From assembly GCA_029027825.1 (NCBI GenBank), contig CP093399.1, forward strand, positions 2,666,001 through 2,730,000: a DNA stretch of 64,000 bases. Reading direction: 5' to 3'. Below the pieces are notes generated by a model, which did no database searches, was not told the DNA's origin, and worked only from the letters and a program-made list of their open reading frames with translations. Positions 54,854 to 63,484 of this stretch are shown one piece after another. Within the stretch, counting starts at the first letter, position 1. Every line of letters begins with the position of its first letter. The DNA comes from Rs1 sp029027825. GTDB lineage: Bacteria; Pseudomonadota; Gammaproteobacteria; Pseudomonadales; Balneatricaceae. A program made the translations under genes and the position numbers.

Positions 54854-55061
54854 TCACCAAATTCGTTACGGGCCATGATCAGCAACCAGTCACTTGACCT
54901 GTTGCCACTCCATTTATAGCAGTGTTTTACAATTTTATCTTAAGCTGCAGGATAGGCCTAAAATTCAGAGCACTTTTAGTATTTCTGAGCCTATTGGAGT
55001 GATTGTTTTTTCAACAATTCTAAGTCGCAAGCCTAACGCGACACTTGCACTTGTAGAGGGC

Positions 55062-55089
55062 CTAGCTTCTAGCTTCTAGCTTCTAGCTT
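55062..55089. repeat. Heptanucleotide tandem repeat (CTAGCTT)x4
   Basis: Four perfect CTAGCTT units span the stop codon of the acetyltransferase gene. Seven is not a multiple of three, so gain or loss of units would change the C-terminal residues and stop. Confidence 0.85.
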
Positions 55090-55572
55090 CTTACTCATTT
55101 TATAAGTTTTTATTTGATAATCTTGTGTCTCATATAAAGATTTAGCCTTATCATTAAACGCATACACCGTGAGCAAAATTTCTACTGCGCCTGACTCCTG
55201 AAAATAATGCTCGATCTCTGCCAGCAGAGCTTTAGCCAAACCTTTACCGCTAAATTGGCGATCGACAACTACTTCATCGATATTTGCGACTAATTTCTCA
55301 GCTAAAAGAAAGGACTGTTGCACTGAAATACTCCCAGCCACTAACCCTACAATCTCTGTGCCGAACTTCGCAATGAATACTTTATAATGGTCGGCTTTCA
55401 ACAGATCAGCAAAACCTGCTTTAGTTCTGAGTACACTCATCTCTGTGGTCGTTTTAAACTCTTCATTATCAGCTTGATAATGGTAATCATCACTCAATAG
55501 ATACAGAGCTTTAATACCCTCGAAATCAGCTATTTGAGCATCGGCTATTTCAATATTCTGGTTATTTAACAT
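55069..55572 (-). CDS. GNAT-family N-acetyltransferase
   Basis: The GNAT fold is indicated by IADAQIADFEGIKALYLLSD at the start, YKVFIAKFGTEIVGLVAGSI, the acetyl-CoA segment IDEVVVDRQFSGKGLAKALL near residue 118 (Q/RxxGxG/A motif) and LLTVYAFNDKAKSLYETQDY. The substrate is unknown. The ATG at 55572 is preferred to GTG 55578 because a GAGAG site lies at normal distance. Its C-terminus (KKLEARS) is encoded by a heptanucleotide repeat. Confidence 0.85.
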   Translation of the reverse strand: MLNNQNIEIADAQIADFEGIKALYLLSDDYHYQADNEEFKTTTEMSVLRTKAGFADLLKADHYKVFIAKFGTEIVGLVAGSISVQQSFLLAEKLVANIDEVVVDRQFSGKGLAKALLAEIEHYFQESGAVEILLTVYAFNDKAKSLYETQDYQIKTYKMSKKLEARS

Positions 55573-55585
55573 ATACACTCTCTAT

Positions 55586-55656
55586 CTCAGAAATCAGTGA
55601 CTTCCAAGTGACACTTAACATCGGCTATTGATCCACTATGAAGCCATGGATTCAGG
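55586..55656. repeat. Short miniature element copy G
   Basis: About 71 bp: CTCAGAAATCAGTGACTTCC, a short centre including CGGCTATTGATCCAC, and a right end GGATTCAGG. Most of the interior found in copy C is missing, so this is a deletion derivative. Confidence 0.5.
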
Positions 55657-56142
55657 CCTTAACTACCGACAATGATTAAAGACTAATTTTAGAATATAGC
55701 ACAAGATTTTGATTTTATAGAACAATAAACAAACTACTAACGTTACCAATCAGGTGAAAATATTGGTTCGGCTCTTAGGGGAGGGATATTAGCCAATTGA
55801 CAGTTTTAATAGAGACCGATGAGTTACTTGAAAATATTGTAAGAGGTGTGACTAATTATAGATCCTCGGCACAAGTCAAACACGCATCTGTGCGCCCGTA
55901 GGGTGGATGTGAGACTTATTAAGAGGATCCTTATAGATGCGCGAAAAAGTAATCATTAGATTACTGCAATCATTGTAGCTGTGGTCTCATTGAACATTAT
56001 CCGCAACAAACAAAACAGTACACCGAAAAAAAGCATCTATAATCCGAGCCTAATCATTGCTAGAAATAGCTATTGTAAATAACCTTAAAAACACCCAACT
56101 CGAATCATAGCGCCGCTTTCGCGGCGATGATATTTATAAATG
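55657..56142. other. Gap with a BamHI-like inverted repeat
   Basis: No gene is seen. At 55857-55935 TATAGATCCTC and GAGGATCCTTATA form imperfect inverted arms around a 55-bp, more GC-rich centre. It may be another small non-coding element but only one copy was noticed. Confidence 0.35.
56111..56126 (-). terminator. Stem-loop after the TAXI permease gene
   Basis: On the minus strand CGCCGC-GAAA-GCGGCG forms a strong 6-bp GC stem with a GAAA tetraloop, 16 bp after the permease stop. There is no U run, so it may be a processing or weak termination signal. Confidence 0.55.
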
Positions 56143-58443
56143 CTAACTGGCGCTAGCAACTTCCGATCCTTTCTGCTGATTTTCTTTACGATAGCGTCTG
56201 CGTTGTACGACAACGACTAAGCCCAACAATAATAGCGCGGGAATATACATCAATTGCTTTGGCAAGTGTTCAATAGGAACCCAAACCTTGAGTACTTGTT
56301 GATCAAAATCCAGTCCCGCTAGTTGTGCAGCACTCTCATAGCCAACATCATCGACTATATAATTGCCGCTATCTTCTTTTACGATAGTCACTCCTGAGTT
56401 CTCTAACTTTTCACTAGAAGAGGCCCCCTCACCTACCGCTAGTAAAATCACAAATTCTCGTTCGCTACCTGCGTCATTTTCACCTAATACCGTAAAGCGC
56501 ATTTCTTCGCCAGCTGGTGTGTCTTTAAGCTTCTCTGATATTTCAACGGGAGCAACCACATCGAAACGTGGAGAGACTATATCCATCCAGTAACCCGGTC
56601 TAAACAAAGTAAATGCGATCAGCAGTAAGGTGATTGATTCATACCATTTATTTCGTGCAAAAAAGTAACCTTGGGTCGAAGCAGCGAAAACTAAGATCCC
56701 CATTGTCGCAACAATGAATACGAAGATACCTTCAAGCCAAGTCACATTTATTAATAATAAGTCAGTATTAAAAATAAACAAAAAGGGTAATGCGGCAGTT
56801 CTTAAACTATAGAAGAAAGCAACGAAGCCGGTCTTGATCGGATCCCCTCCTGAAACTGCTGCTGCGGCAAAGGACGCTAACCCAACAGGCGGTGTAACAT
56901 CGGCCATGATACCAAAATAGAAGACAAATAAATGCACGGCGATCAACGGTACTATTAAGCCATTTTGTTGACCTAATTCGACAATTACCGGAGCTAACAA
57001 CGACGATACCACAATGTAATTGGCAGTGGTCGGTAACCCCATTCCGAGTATCAAACTTAACACCGCCGTTAAGAGCAGCATTAACATGACATTTCCCATC
57101 GACATTATCTCAACCAATTCTGCCAGTACTAAACCGACACCGGTAAGAGAAACCGCACCGACAATAATCCCAGCAGTGGCCGTAGCAATACCAATACCAA
57201 TCATATTTCGGGCACCACAGATAAGACCGTCAATCAGTTCATTATAACCTTGAACCATTTTTCCCTTAATATCGTGATCTTGTCTAAAGAAAGCAAACAA
57301 AGGTCGTTGAGTCAGTAAAATAACAATCATTAACGCCGTTGCCCAAAAGGCAGATAAAGCAGGACTTAATCGCTCAACCATCAAGCACCACACTAGAACA
57401 ACCACCGGTAATATATAGTGAAAGCCTGATTTTATTGTTGGACCAAGTTCGGGTAATTCGACGATAGCAGCATTTGGATCATCAATTTCTAGGTCAGGAT
57501 GTTGGGAACAACTCTTCGCTAACCCTATATACACACAGGCTAGAAGCCCCCCTACTATCCAGCTTGCCGCTCCACCAGCTATCGGCTTCAGCCAACCTAA
57601 ACCGTAGTAGACCGCAAATCCAACCGCTGCGATTGAGCCAAAACCAAATAAAAACTTAAAAATAAATACGATTAATGGGCTTGGCTCACCCCGACGTGGT
57701 AAACCTTTAAGATCAGCTTTCATCGCCTCTAAATGCACGATGTAAACTAATGCAATATAAGAAATTATAGCGGGTAAAAAGGCATGAGTTACGACATCAA
57801 AATACGCCATATCAAGAGAGGTAGCCATTAGGAAAGCGGCGGCTCCCATAACAGGAGGCATAAGCTGCCCATTTACCGAAGATGCAACCTCCACTGCCCC
57901 TGCTTTTTCTGCAGAGAAACCAACGCGCGTCATCATTGGAATAGTAAAGGTACCAGTGGTCACTACATTGGCTATCGATGATCCAGAAATCAAACCGGTC
58001 ATTGCTGAGGCAACGACCGCCGCTTTAGCAGGTCCACCACGCAAATGACCTAAGCTGGCAAACGCAATTTTTATAAAATAATTACCAGCACCAGCCTTGT
58101 CTAACAATGCACCAAAAAGCACGAACAAGAAGACAAATTTAGTCGAAACCCCTAAAGGCACCCCAAACACACCGTCGGTAGACATCCACTGATTATCAGC
58201 TACCGCCCCAAACGAAGCTCCCTTCCAAGCGAGAATCCCCGGCATACTCTGACCACCGAAGCAGTAGAGTAAAAAGACTAACGCAACTATGGCTAGCGGC
58301 GCTCCCAGACAGCGAACCGTAGCCAATAGCAAAAGTACTATACCTACGCAGGCAACCGCAATATCATACCCATTGGGGTTACCTGGCCGATAGGATAGCG
58401 ATTCATAAAAAATGTACAGATAGGCGGCAGATGCTGATGCCAC
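56143..58443 (-). CDS. TAXI-type TRAP fused permease, main part (interrupted gene)
   Basis: This is the bulk of a fused small/large TRAP permease: many membrane helices, GLISGSSIANVVTTGTFTIP, GQLMPPVMGAAAFLMA, LILGMGLPTTANYIVVSSLL, and a C-terminal DUF3394-like soluble region (about residues 630-740) before a last helix. The frame is continuous with the 90-residue piece at 58486-58758 except for one in-frame TAA. Together they make a normal-length protein of about 871 residues. Read alone it would start at GTG 58443 inside a membrane helix with no ribosome site. It pairs with the binding protein at 58955-59953. Confidence 0.85.
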   Translation of the reverse strand: MASASAAYLYIFYESLSYRPGNPNGYDIAVACVGIVLLLLATVRCLGAPLAIVALVFLLYCFGGQSMPGILAWKGASFGAVADNQWMSTDGVFGVPLGVSTKFVFLFVLFGALLDKAGAGNYFIKIAFASLGHLRGGPAKAAVVASAMTGLISGSSIANVVTTGTFTIPMMTRVGFSAEKAGAVEVASSVNGQLMPPVMGAAAFLMATSLDMAYFDVVTHAFLPAIISYIALVYIVHLEAMKADLKGLPRRGEPSPLIVFIFKFLFGFGSIAAVGFAVYYGLGWLKPIAGGAASWIVGGLLACVYIGLAKSCSQHPDLEIDDPNAAIVELPELGPTIKSGFHYILPVVVLVWCLMVERLSPALSAFWATALMIVILLTQRPLFAFFRQDHDIKGKMVQGYNELIDGLICGARNMIGIGIATATAGIIVGAVSLTGVGLVLAELVEIMSMGNVMLMLLLTAVLSLILGMGLPTTANYIVVSSLLAPVIVELGQQNGLIVPLIAVHLFVFYFGIMADVTPPVGLASFAAAAVSGGDPIKTGFVAFFYSLRTAALPFLFIFNTDLLLINVTWLEGIFVFIVATMGILVFAASTQGYFFARNKWYESITLLLIAFTLFRPGYWMDIVSPRFDVVAPVEISEKLKDTPAGEEMRFTVLGENDAGSEREFVILLAVGEGASSSEKLENSGVTIVKEDSGNYIVDDVGYESAAQLAGLDFDQQVLKVWVPIEHLPKQLMYIPALLLLGLVVVVQRRRYRKENQQKGSEVASAS

Positions 58444-58485
58444 TATAGCCAGCAGCCAATCGATGGCTGGGACATAATCCCTTGG

Positions 58486-58758
58486 TTATTTTTTTCCTGC
58501 GGGGAATGCAGTAAAGGCTAAGAAAATTGCAAACGCCAAGTGAATAGATCTAGCCTCCGTATCGTTAAAAACACCGATACCGATAATATAAGGTAAGGGT
58601 GATGCTATCCATAATTGAAAGAGTGCCCAGACCAGGGCAACACCCGCTAAAAACTTGCCTATCGGCCCGACAGGATTACGACCACCTGTATCAGTTGAGG
58701 CGACTAAGTCCTCTAATTCGGTATTACTGGTTGGTTGGTGTTGAGTTGAATCACTCAT
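58486..58758 (-). CDS. N-terminal piece of the TAXI TRAP permease, ended by in-frame TAA
   Basis: The 90-residue frame (TGGRNPVGPIGKFLAGVALV, IIGIGVFNDTEARSIHLAFA, FLAFTAFPAGKK) is the usual N-terminus of fused TAXI TRAP permeases, whose next residues are normally of the type SPRDYIPAIDW. After the TAA at 58486-58488 the same frame goes on PRDYVPAIDWLLAIV and into the main part. One base change could create this stop. It may be a real nonsense mutation, a sequencing error or a readthrough site. Confidence 0.8.
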   Translation of the reverse strand: MSDSTQHQPTSNTELEDLVASTDTGGRNPVGPIGKFLAGVALVWALFQLWIASPLPYIIGIGVFNDTEARSIHLAFAIFLAFTAFPAGKK

Positions 58759-58913
58759 GAATTATCCTCAGTTACATGCTCTTTTGAGATTTGCCGTGTA
58801 CTAAAGAAGGCACGTTTATGACACGTGGCAATTTTAAATCAAACACAATTTTATTATTATTCAATTTAACAAAGTAAAACCATTATATCATTGCGATATG
58901 TATCACTCGGCAT

Positions 58914-58939
58914 AAAAAATATGGGCAGCCAAGCTGCCC
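58914..58939 (-). terminator. Rho-independent terminator after the TAXI binding-protein gene
   Basis: GGGCAGC-TTG-GCTGCCC followed by ATATTTTTT on the minus strand, 16 bp after the binding-protein stop. It is placed between the binding-protein and permease genes, where it could make the binding protein more abundant than the permease. Confidence 0.85.
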
Positions 58940-58954
58940 TGTTGAACAATATTA

Positions 58955-59953
58955 TTACTTGAGCAATCCGGCTTCTTTAAAATACTTCACAGCACCGTCG
59001 TGCAAAGGTGCAGAAAGGTTATTAACCACCATATCTTCTTTATTTAGATTAGCGAATGCAGGGTGTAATTTTTTAAAACGTTTAAAGTTTTCAAAGACAG
59101 CTTTAACCATTTGGTACATAGTTTCTTCACTGGTTGCAGTAGAGCTGACGAAAGTGGCACCTACTCCAAACGTAGTTACATCAACGTCTGTACCATTGTA
59201 CATACCGGCAGGAATAGTCGCCTTGGCATAATATGCATTATCGGCAATTAACGCGTCAATCACTGGACCTTCGACATTAATTAGCTTTACATCACAAGAA
59301 GTACTGGCCTCTTTGATCGAGCCATTTGGATGCCCTGCGGTGAAAATGATAGCGTCTACATTGTTATCGCATAACGCTTGAGCTTGCTCTGCGGATTTTA
59401 ATTGCGAAGCTAACTTGAAGTCGTCCATTGTCCAACCCATTTTGTCCATCACGACTTTCATCGTCGCTAATTGACCTGACCCTGGATTACCTACATTGAC
59501 ACGTTTGCCCTTTAAATCAGCAAAAGTATTGATGCCGGAGTCCTTGCGGGCAACCTCTGTGAAGGGCTCGCCATGTACAGAAAAGACAGCACGTAAATCA
59601 GTATATGCTCCATCTGGGAATTGATCAGCGTTGGTCCCATTATAGGCATTGAATTGCACATCTGACTGCGCAACACCCATATCTAGGTCTCCTGAGCGAA
59701 TACCATTGATATTCTTTACCGATCCGCCCGTTGTATGAGTACACTTAATGCCATGCTCTTTGGTTTTCTTATTCACTAAGCGACAAATTGAGCCACCGAC
59801 GACATAATACACGCCTGTTTGACCACCAGTGCCGATAGTTACGTAAGTTTCAGCAGCAGAAATTGAACCAGAAAATGATGCAGCGATTGCCACACTACTA
59901 GATAAAAGTACCGTGGCTAATTTGTTTTTAATTAATTTTTTATTGAAATACAT
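58955..59953 (-). CDS. TAXI-family TRAP solute-binding protein
   Basis: The 332-residue protein has a signal peptide ending near ISAAE (about residue 34). It then has the TAXI-family start TYVTIGTGGQTGVYYVVGGS, KINGIRSGDLDMGVAQSDVQ-type ligand region (NINGIRSGDLDMGVAQSDVQ) and GKRVNVGNPGSGQLATMKVV. The family binds glutamate or other carboxylates in known cases. It is the first gene of the operon, followed by a terminator and then the split permease. Confidence 0.93.
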   Translation of the reverse strand: MYFNKKLIKNKLATVLLSSSVAIAASFSGSISAAETYVTIGTGGQTGVYYVVGGSICRLVNKKTKEHGIKCTHTTGGSVKNINGIRSGDLDMGVAQSDVQFNAYNGTNADQFPDGAYTDLRAVFSVHGEPFTEVARKDSGINTFADLKGKRVNVGNPGSGQLATMKVVMDKMGWTMDDFKLASQLKSAEQAQALCDNNVDAIIFTAGHPNGSIKEASTSCDVKLINVEGPVIDALIADNAYYAKATIPAGMYNGTDVDVTTFGVGATFVSSTATSEETMYQMVKAVFENFKRFKKLHPAFANLNKEDMVVNNLSAPLHDGAVKYFKEAGLLK

Positions 59954-60094
59954 AAGAGACCTATTATTGTTATCGAAGAGAATTTTGACTGACGATTAAT
60001 TTCCTTTATATCGTTCAGACAAAACGGAGACGTTACAGTTACCTATTTTACAAATAGGCGGTGTACTGAGCTTAATACGCTATTCTTAATAATA

Positions 60095-60301
60095 CCCGAA
60101 TACAAGATTCTAAGCGGCGCTTAATATAAGCTATTGATCCTACAGCAGTTTGAAAAACACCCACTAAAACTAAGAGTCTTATGCATGGATGCATTTATTC
60201 AGCGAATGCAGAACGCATATGAGACCGTCGCTAGAATTCTTTAATTCTGCTGTAAATCAATACCTTACACTCCGAAGCCACTCTAAAGCCATGGATTCGG
60301 G
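60095..60301 (-). repeat. Miniature inverted-repeat element, copy F (diverged)
   Basis: About 207 bp with degenerate ends CCCGAATAC and GGATTCGGG, and interior ATGGATGCATTTATTCAGCG as in copy D. Flanks TAATA and TAATG share four of five bases, a probable old target duplication. Confidence 0.6.
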
Positions 60302-60476
60302 TAATGTTAAAAAGGATCTGATCATTCTTCATAAAGTACAAGCATATCGCATATTAAGATTATATTCAGTATTCGAACTTAAGTATAGTACAAGAATACC
60401 TTTAGCTTGATATCTTCTGCGCTAATTAGGCATCCTTGAGTGCCGAACAGTAAATTTAAAAGGGTTTCGTTAACTC

Positions 60477-60556
60477 GAGGGAACATCAGAACAGATCTCG
60501 CTTGTTTCTGCTGCCAGGTTTATGTGATTTGGGCATAGATTTCTTAGAGGTTCTCG
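60477..60556. repeat. 80-bp inverted-repeat element related to the one at 51622
   Basis: Left arm GAGGGAACATCAGAA and right arm TTCTTAGAGGTTCTCG pair imperfectly and resemble the arms of the element at 51622-51679. The centre differs. It lies downstream of the chemotaxis gene. Confidence 0.45.
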
Positions 60557-60643
60557 TAGCCTGTAAGGAATTTAGGCTCAAACCCCTATCAAACTCCTCC
60601 TCCCCTAAAACATCTTATTCGTTAGAGATGAAGATCACTAGCT

Positions 60644-63478
60644 TTATTTGTATTCAGAATTTTTAGCGGTAAAGAAAGTGGTCATTTTTTCAAGTTTATG
60701 AGCTTGATCTCCTAAATGATAGCTGGCATTGGAAGCCTCCTCGACCATCGAGGCATTTTGAATAGTCAGCTCATCTATGTGCTTAATAGACTCATTTATT
60801 TCAGCCACGCTGCTAGACTGCTCTTTACTCAATGAAGCGATTTCTTGAACGTATTCTGACGCTTGATTAACACTGTTCACTATTTCACTGAGCATTTCCC
60901 CCGACTCGTGAGCAAGTCGCATTCCCTGTTTTACTTTATGTCTGCTTTCTTTAATAGAAGCGGCTATTTCTTTTGCTGAGTTAGCACTCAATCCCGCTAG
61001 GTTCCTGACTTCACTTGCAACGACACTAAAGCCACGCCCCGCCTCTCCGACTCTGGCAGCTTCCACCGCCGCATTGAGAGCTAACAGGTTAATTTGAAAA
61101 GATATAGAATCAATAACACTAATTACTTCTGATATTTTTTTACTGGATTCACTAATATCTATCATCGCCTGCAAGGTTAATTCAACAACCTCCCCGCCTT
61201 TTACTGCAAATTCACGAGTCTGGTTGACTACGTCTCTGGCTTTTATCGAGAACTCGGCATTTTTTTGTAACTGTTGGTTAATCTCGCCCATGCTAACCAC
61301 AGTTTGTTGCAAACTTGCAGAGTGTTCTTCAGTGCGCTTATTTAGATCTAAATTAGCCAGTGATATTTCTGCGGCACCTGTTTTTACAGAATTTGCAGCG
61401 TCTTGAATTTGTATGACTACGTCTATCAATTTATCACTAGTAGCATTAATATTTATTTTAAGTTTTTCAAATGTTCCAAAATAAACCCCATCAATTTTTT
61501 CATTTAAATGACCATTTGCCATTGCTGTCATAACCCGCAGAGTGTCACTAGTTACTGTTTCAGTAACACTAACTAACTGGTTCACCCCCGCAGATAAACT
61601 GGCAAAAAAACCACTTTTATCCGACATTGATATTCTTTCTGAAAGATCTCCAGCGAGCGCCTTATCTACCACAAACTGCATTTCTTTTTCAGTGGCTAGC
61701 TCTAAAGTTTGGTCTAGCCACTCCAAAACCGTTCCCAATCGCTGTCCCTCACTATTTATCACGGGTTTCGCTAACAACAGCAGTTCTAAATTCCCCACTT
61801 GGATAGCGACTTTAATTTCTTTATTAGCACTGGTTAGCGCTTTAATTTTCTGTTCTGCATTAGGCAAAATTTGTTGCAGGTTTAAGTGTTTAATTGATAG
61901 CGTACTAAAATCTGCATTATTAAGCTTAAATTGATCTTCAGCCACCACAAAAAACTCACTCATCGCATCGTTTGCATAGAAAACATATTGATCAACATCT
62001 ACCACCAACATATTGCTACTAATATTATCCAAGGCTTGTTTTATACGGGTATTATCAGCTAGAGTTTTTTGGTCTGCTTTTATCCTAATATTTAAATTCT
62101 TTTGCATACTTGCTAAGGCACGCTGTAGATCACCTATCTCACATTGCGTTTTAACTGAAATTTTATTATTTAACTGACCCGCCGCAATTTTTTCAGCGAT
62201 CGCCACTGCTTCTGCAATAGGAGTAGATATACTTCTTGCAATCAATAGCGCGGTCACGCTGACTAAAATTGTTGATATTAGAAATATCAGTAAATTTAAA
62301 TAGATCTCATTAGTGACTGCAATTAAGGCTTCATCCCGATCAATTTCGGCAATAACCCCCCAGTTTAATCCTTTAATATTCAGCCTAGAATAAGATGAAA
62401 GTACTTCATTTCCTCGATAGCTAATCAAAGTTGCCTGGCCACTCTTTGACTGTAATAGTGCATCACTAGCCACTGTTTTAATCGCCAGCTTTAATACACT
62501 AGCACTGTCCATAAACCGAGACTGCGAACGCATTAATCGATCGCCCCCTATTAAATAGGTCTCCCCGGTTTTACCCAGATCTTCACCATCTTGCATAATC
62601 TTATTAACCACTGAGACCGGTAGTTGAATAACCAAAACCCCTATCAGCTTATTATCTAAATAAATCGGCGATGCAATAAATGATGCCGGTGCCATATAGG
62701 AAGGTAAGTACTCTGAAAAATCCACCAGCACTGGGGGCATGTTTTTCTTTAACTTGAGCGCTTTGTTGAACACATCAGCCAGATTAGAATCTTTATAGGG
62801 TCCATTTTTCAAGCTCGTCGCAAAGTCCACTTCTTTGAAAACACTGTATACAATATCTCCATTAATCGGCTCGATTAAAAACAGATCATGATAATTGTAG
62901 TTTTTAATTAATCGCCTTAACTCAGGGTGCAATTGTTTGTGCGCATTACTGTATAAGCTCTTATTTTCTGCTCGATCAAGCTTATCTTTGTTCCCTAACG
63001 AAAAGCTATTGTTACTAATGTAGAGTGCTTGGGCGATCACTGATTTTTTTGTATTAGGTAAAAGTTTTGCGGTTGCTATACTTTCACCATTGCGAGAAAC
63101 ATAAGAATCATTAAAGCTTGTTGCATAATAATTTTTAACGCTTTTTTCATAACTTCGATAGTCAGCGGCATCTAGGTCAAGTTCGGTAGACAAACTGCTC
63201 ATAGATGTTGAAAACTTTTGCATCGCGGTAACAATCGATTCACTTTTTGACAGCAAGCTAATCTGTTTCCCAACTTGTTCATAATAGCTTTCTAGCTGCT
63301 GAGTTTTCGAAACCCTGACCACATTTAAAATACTGTACTGCGCTTCTAAGATGGCATTTCTAGCGGAAATAACATCGATCAAACTAACGATGGTTAAAGG
63401 AACTAGGCCAATTAAGAGCATTGTAATAAGTAGACGTTTAGATAATTTTAAATCATTAAATTTCTTCAAATATCGCAT
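60644..63478 (-). CDS. Methyl-accepting chemotaxis protein with periplasmic Cache region
   Basis: The roughly 944-residue receptor has a first membrane helix (LLITMLLIGLVPLTIVSLID) and a periplasmic Cache-type sensor of about 350 residues (with IGVLVIQLPVSVVNKIMQDG and LGKTGETYLIGGD). A second helix (LLIFLISTILVSVTALLIA) leads to a HAMP domain and a PAS-like segment (NISSNMLVVDVDQYVFYAND). The long signalling coiled coil has the hairpin tip LNAAVEAARVGEAGRGFSVV. It ends KNSEYK with no CheR/CheB pentapeptide. The start is placed at ATG 63478 after AAAGG; a GTG at 63484 is the alternative. Confidence 0.93.
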   Translation of the reverse strand: MRYLKKFNDLKLSKRLLITMLLIGLVPLTIVSLIDVISARNAILEAQYSILNVVRVSKTQQLESYYEQVGKQISLLSKSESIVTAMQKFSTSMSSLSTELDLDAADYRSYEKSVKNYYATSFNDSYVSRNGESIATAKLLPNTKKSVIAQALYISNNSFSLGNKDKLDRAENKSLYSNAHKQLHPELRRLIKNYNYHDLFLIEPINGDIVYSVFKEVDFATSLKNGPYKDSNLADVFNKALKLKKNMPPVLVDFSEYLPSYMAPASFIASPIYLDNKLIGVLVIQLPVSVVNKIMQDGEDLGKTGETYLIGGDRLMRSQSRFMDSASVLKLAIKTVASDALLQSKSGQATLISYRGNEVLSSYSRLNIKGLNWGVIAEIDRDEALIAVTNEIYLNLLIFLISTILVSVTALLIARSISTPIAEAVAIAEKIAAGQLNNKISVKTQCEIGDLQRALASMQKNLNIRIKADQKTLADNTRIKQALDNISSNMLVVDVDQYVFYANDAMSEFFVVAEDQFKLNNADFSTLSIKHLNLQQILPNAEQKIKALTSANKEIKVAIQVGNLELLLLAKPVINSEGQRLGTVLEWLDQTLELATEKEMQFVVDKALAGDLSERISMSDKSGFFASLSAGVNQLVSVTETVTSDTLRVMTAMANGHLNEKIDGVYFGTFEKLKININATSDKLIDVVIQIQDAANSVKTGAAEISLANLDLNKRTEEHSASLQQTVVSMGEINQQLQKNAEFSIKARDVVNQTREFAVKGGEVVELTLQAMIDISESSKKISEVISVIDSISFQINLLALNAAVEAARVGEAGRGFSVVASEVRNLAGLSANSAKEIAASIKESRHKVKQGMRLAHESGEMLSEIVNSVNQASEYVQEIASLSKEQSSSVAEINESIKHIDELTIQNASMVEEASNASYHLGDQAHKLEKMTTFFTAKNSEYK

Positions 63479-63484
63479 ATTCAC

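Noticed and set aside
35332..60643. CRISPR array formed by the repeated sequences
   Set aside because: The repeats are long, palindromic, irregularly spaced and in both orientations, with target duplications; there are no spacers or cas genes.
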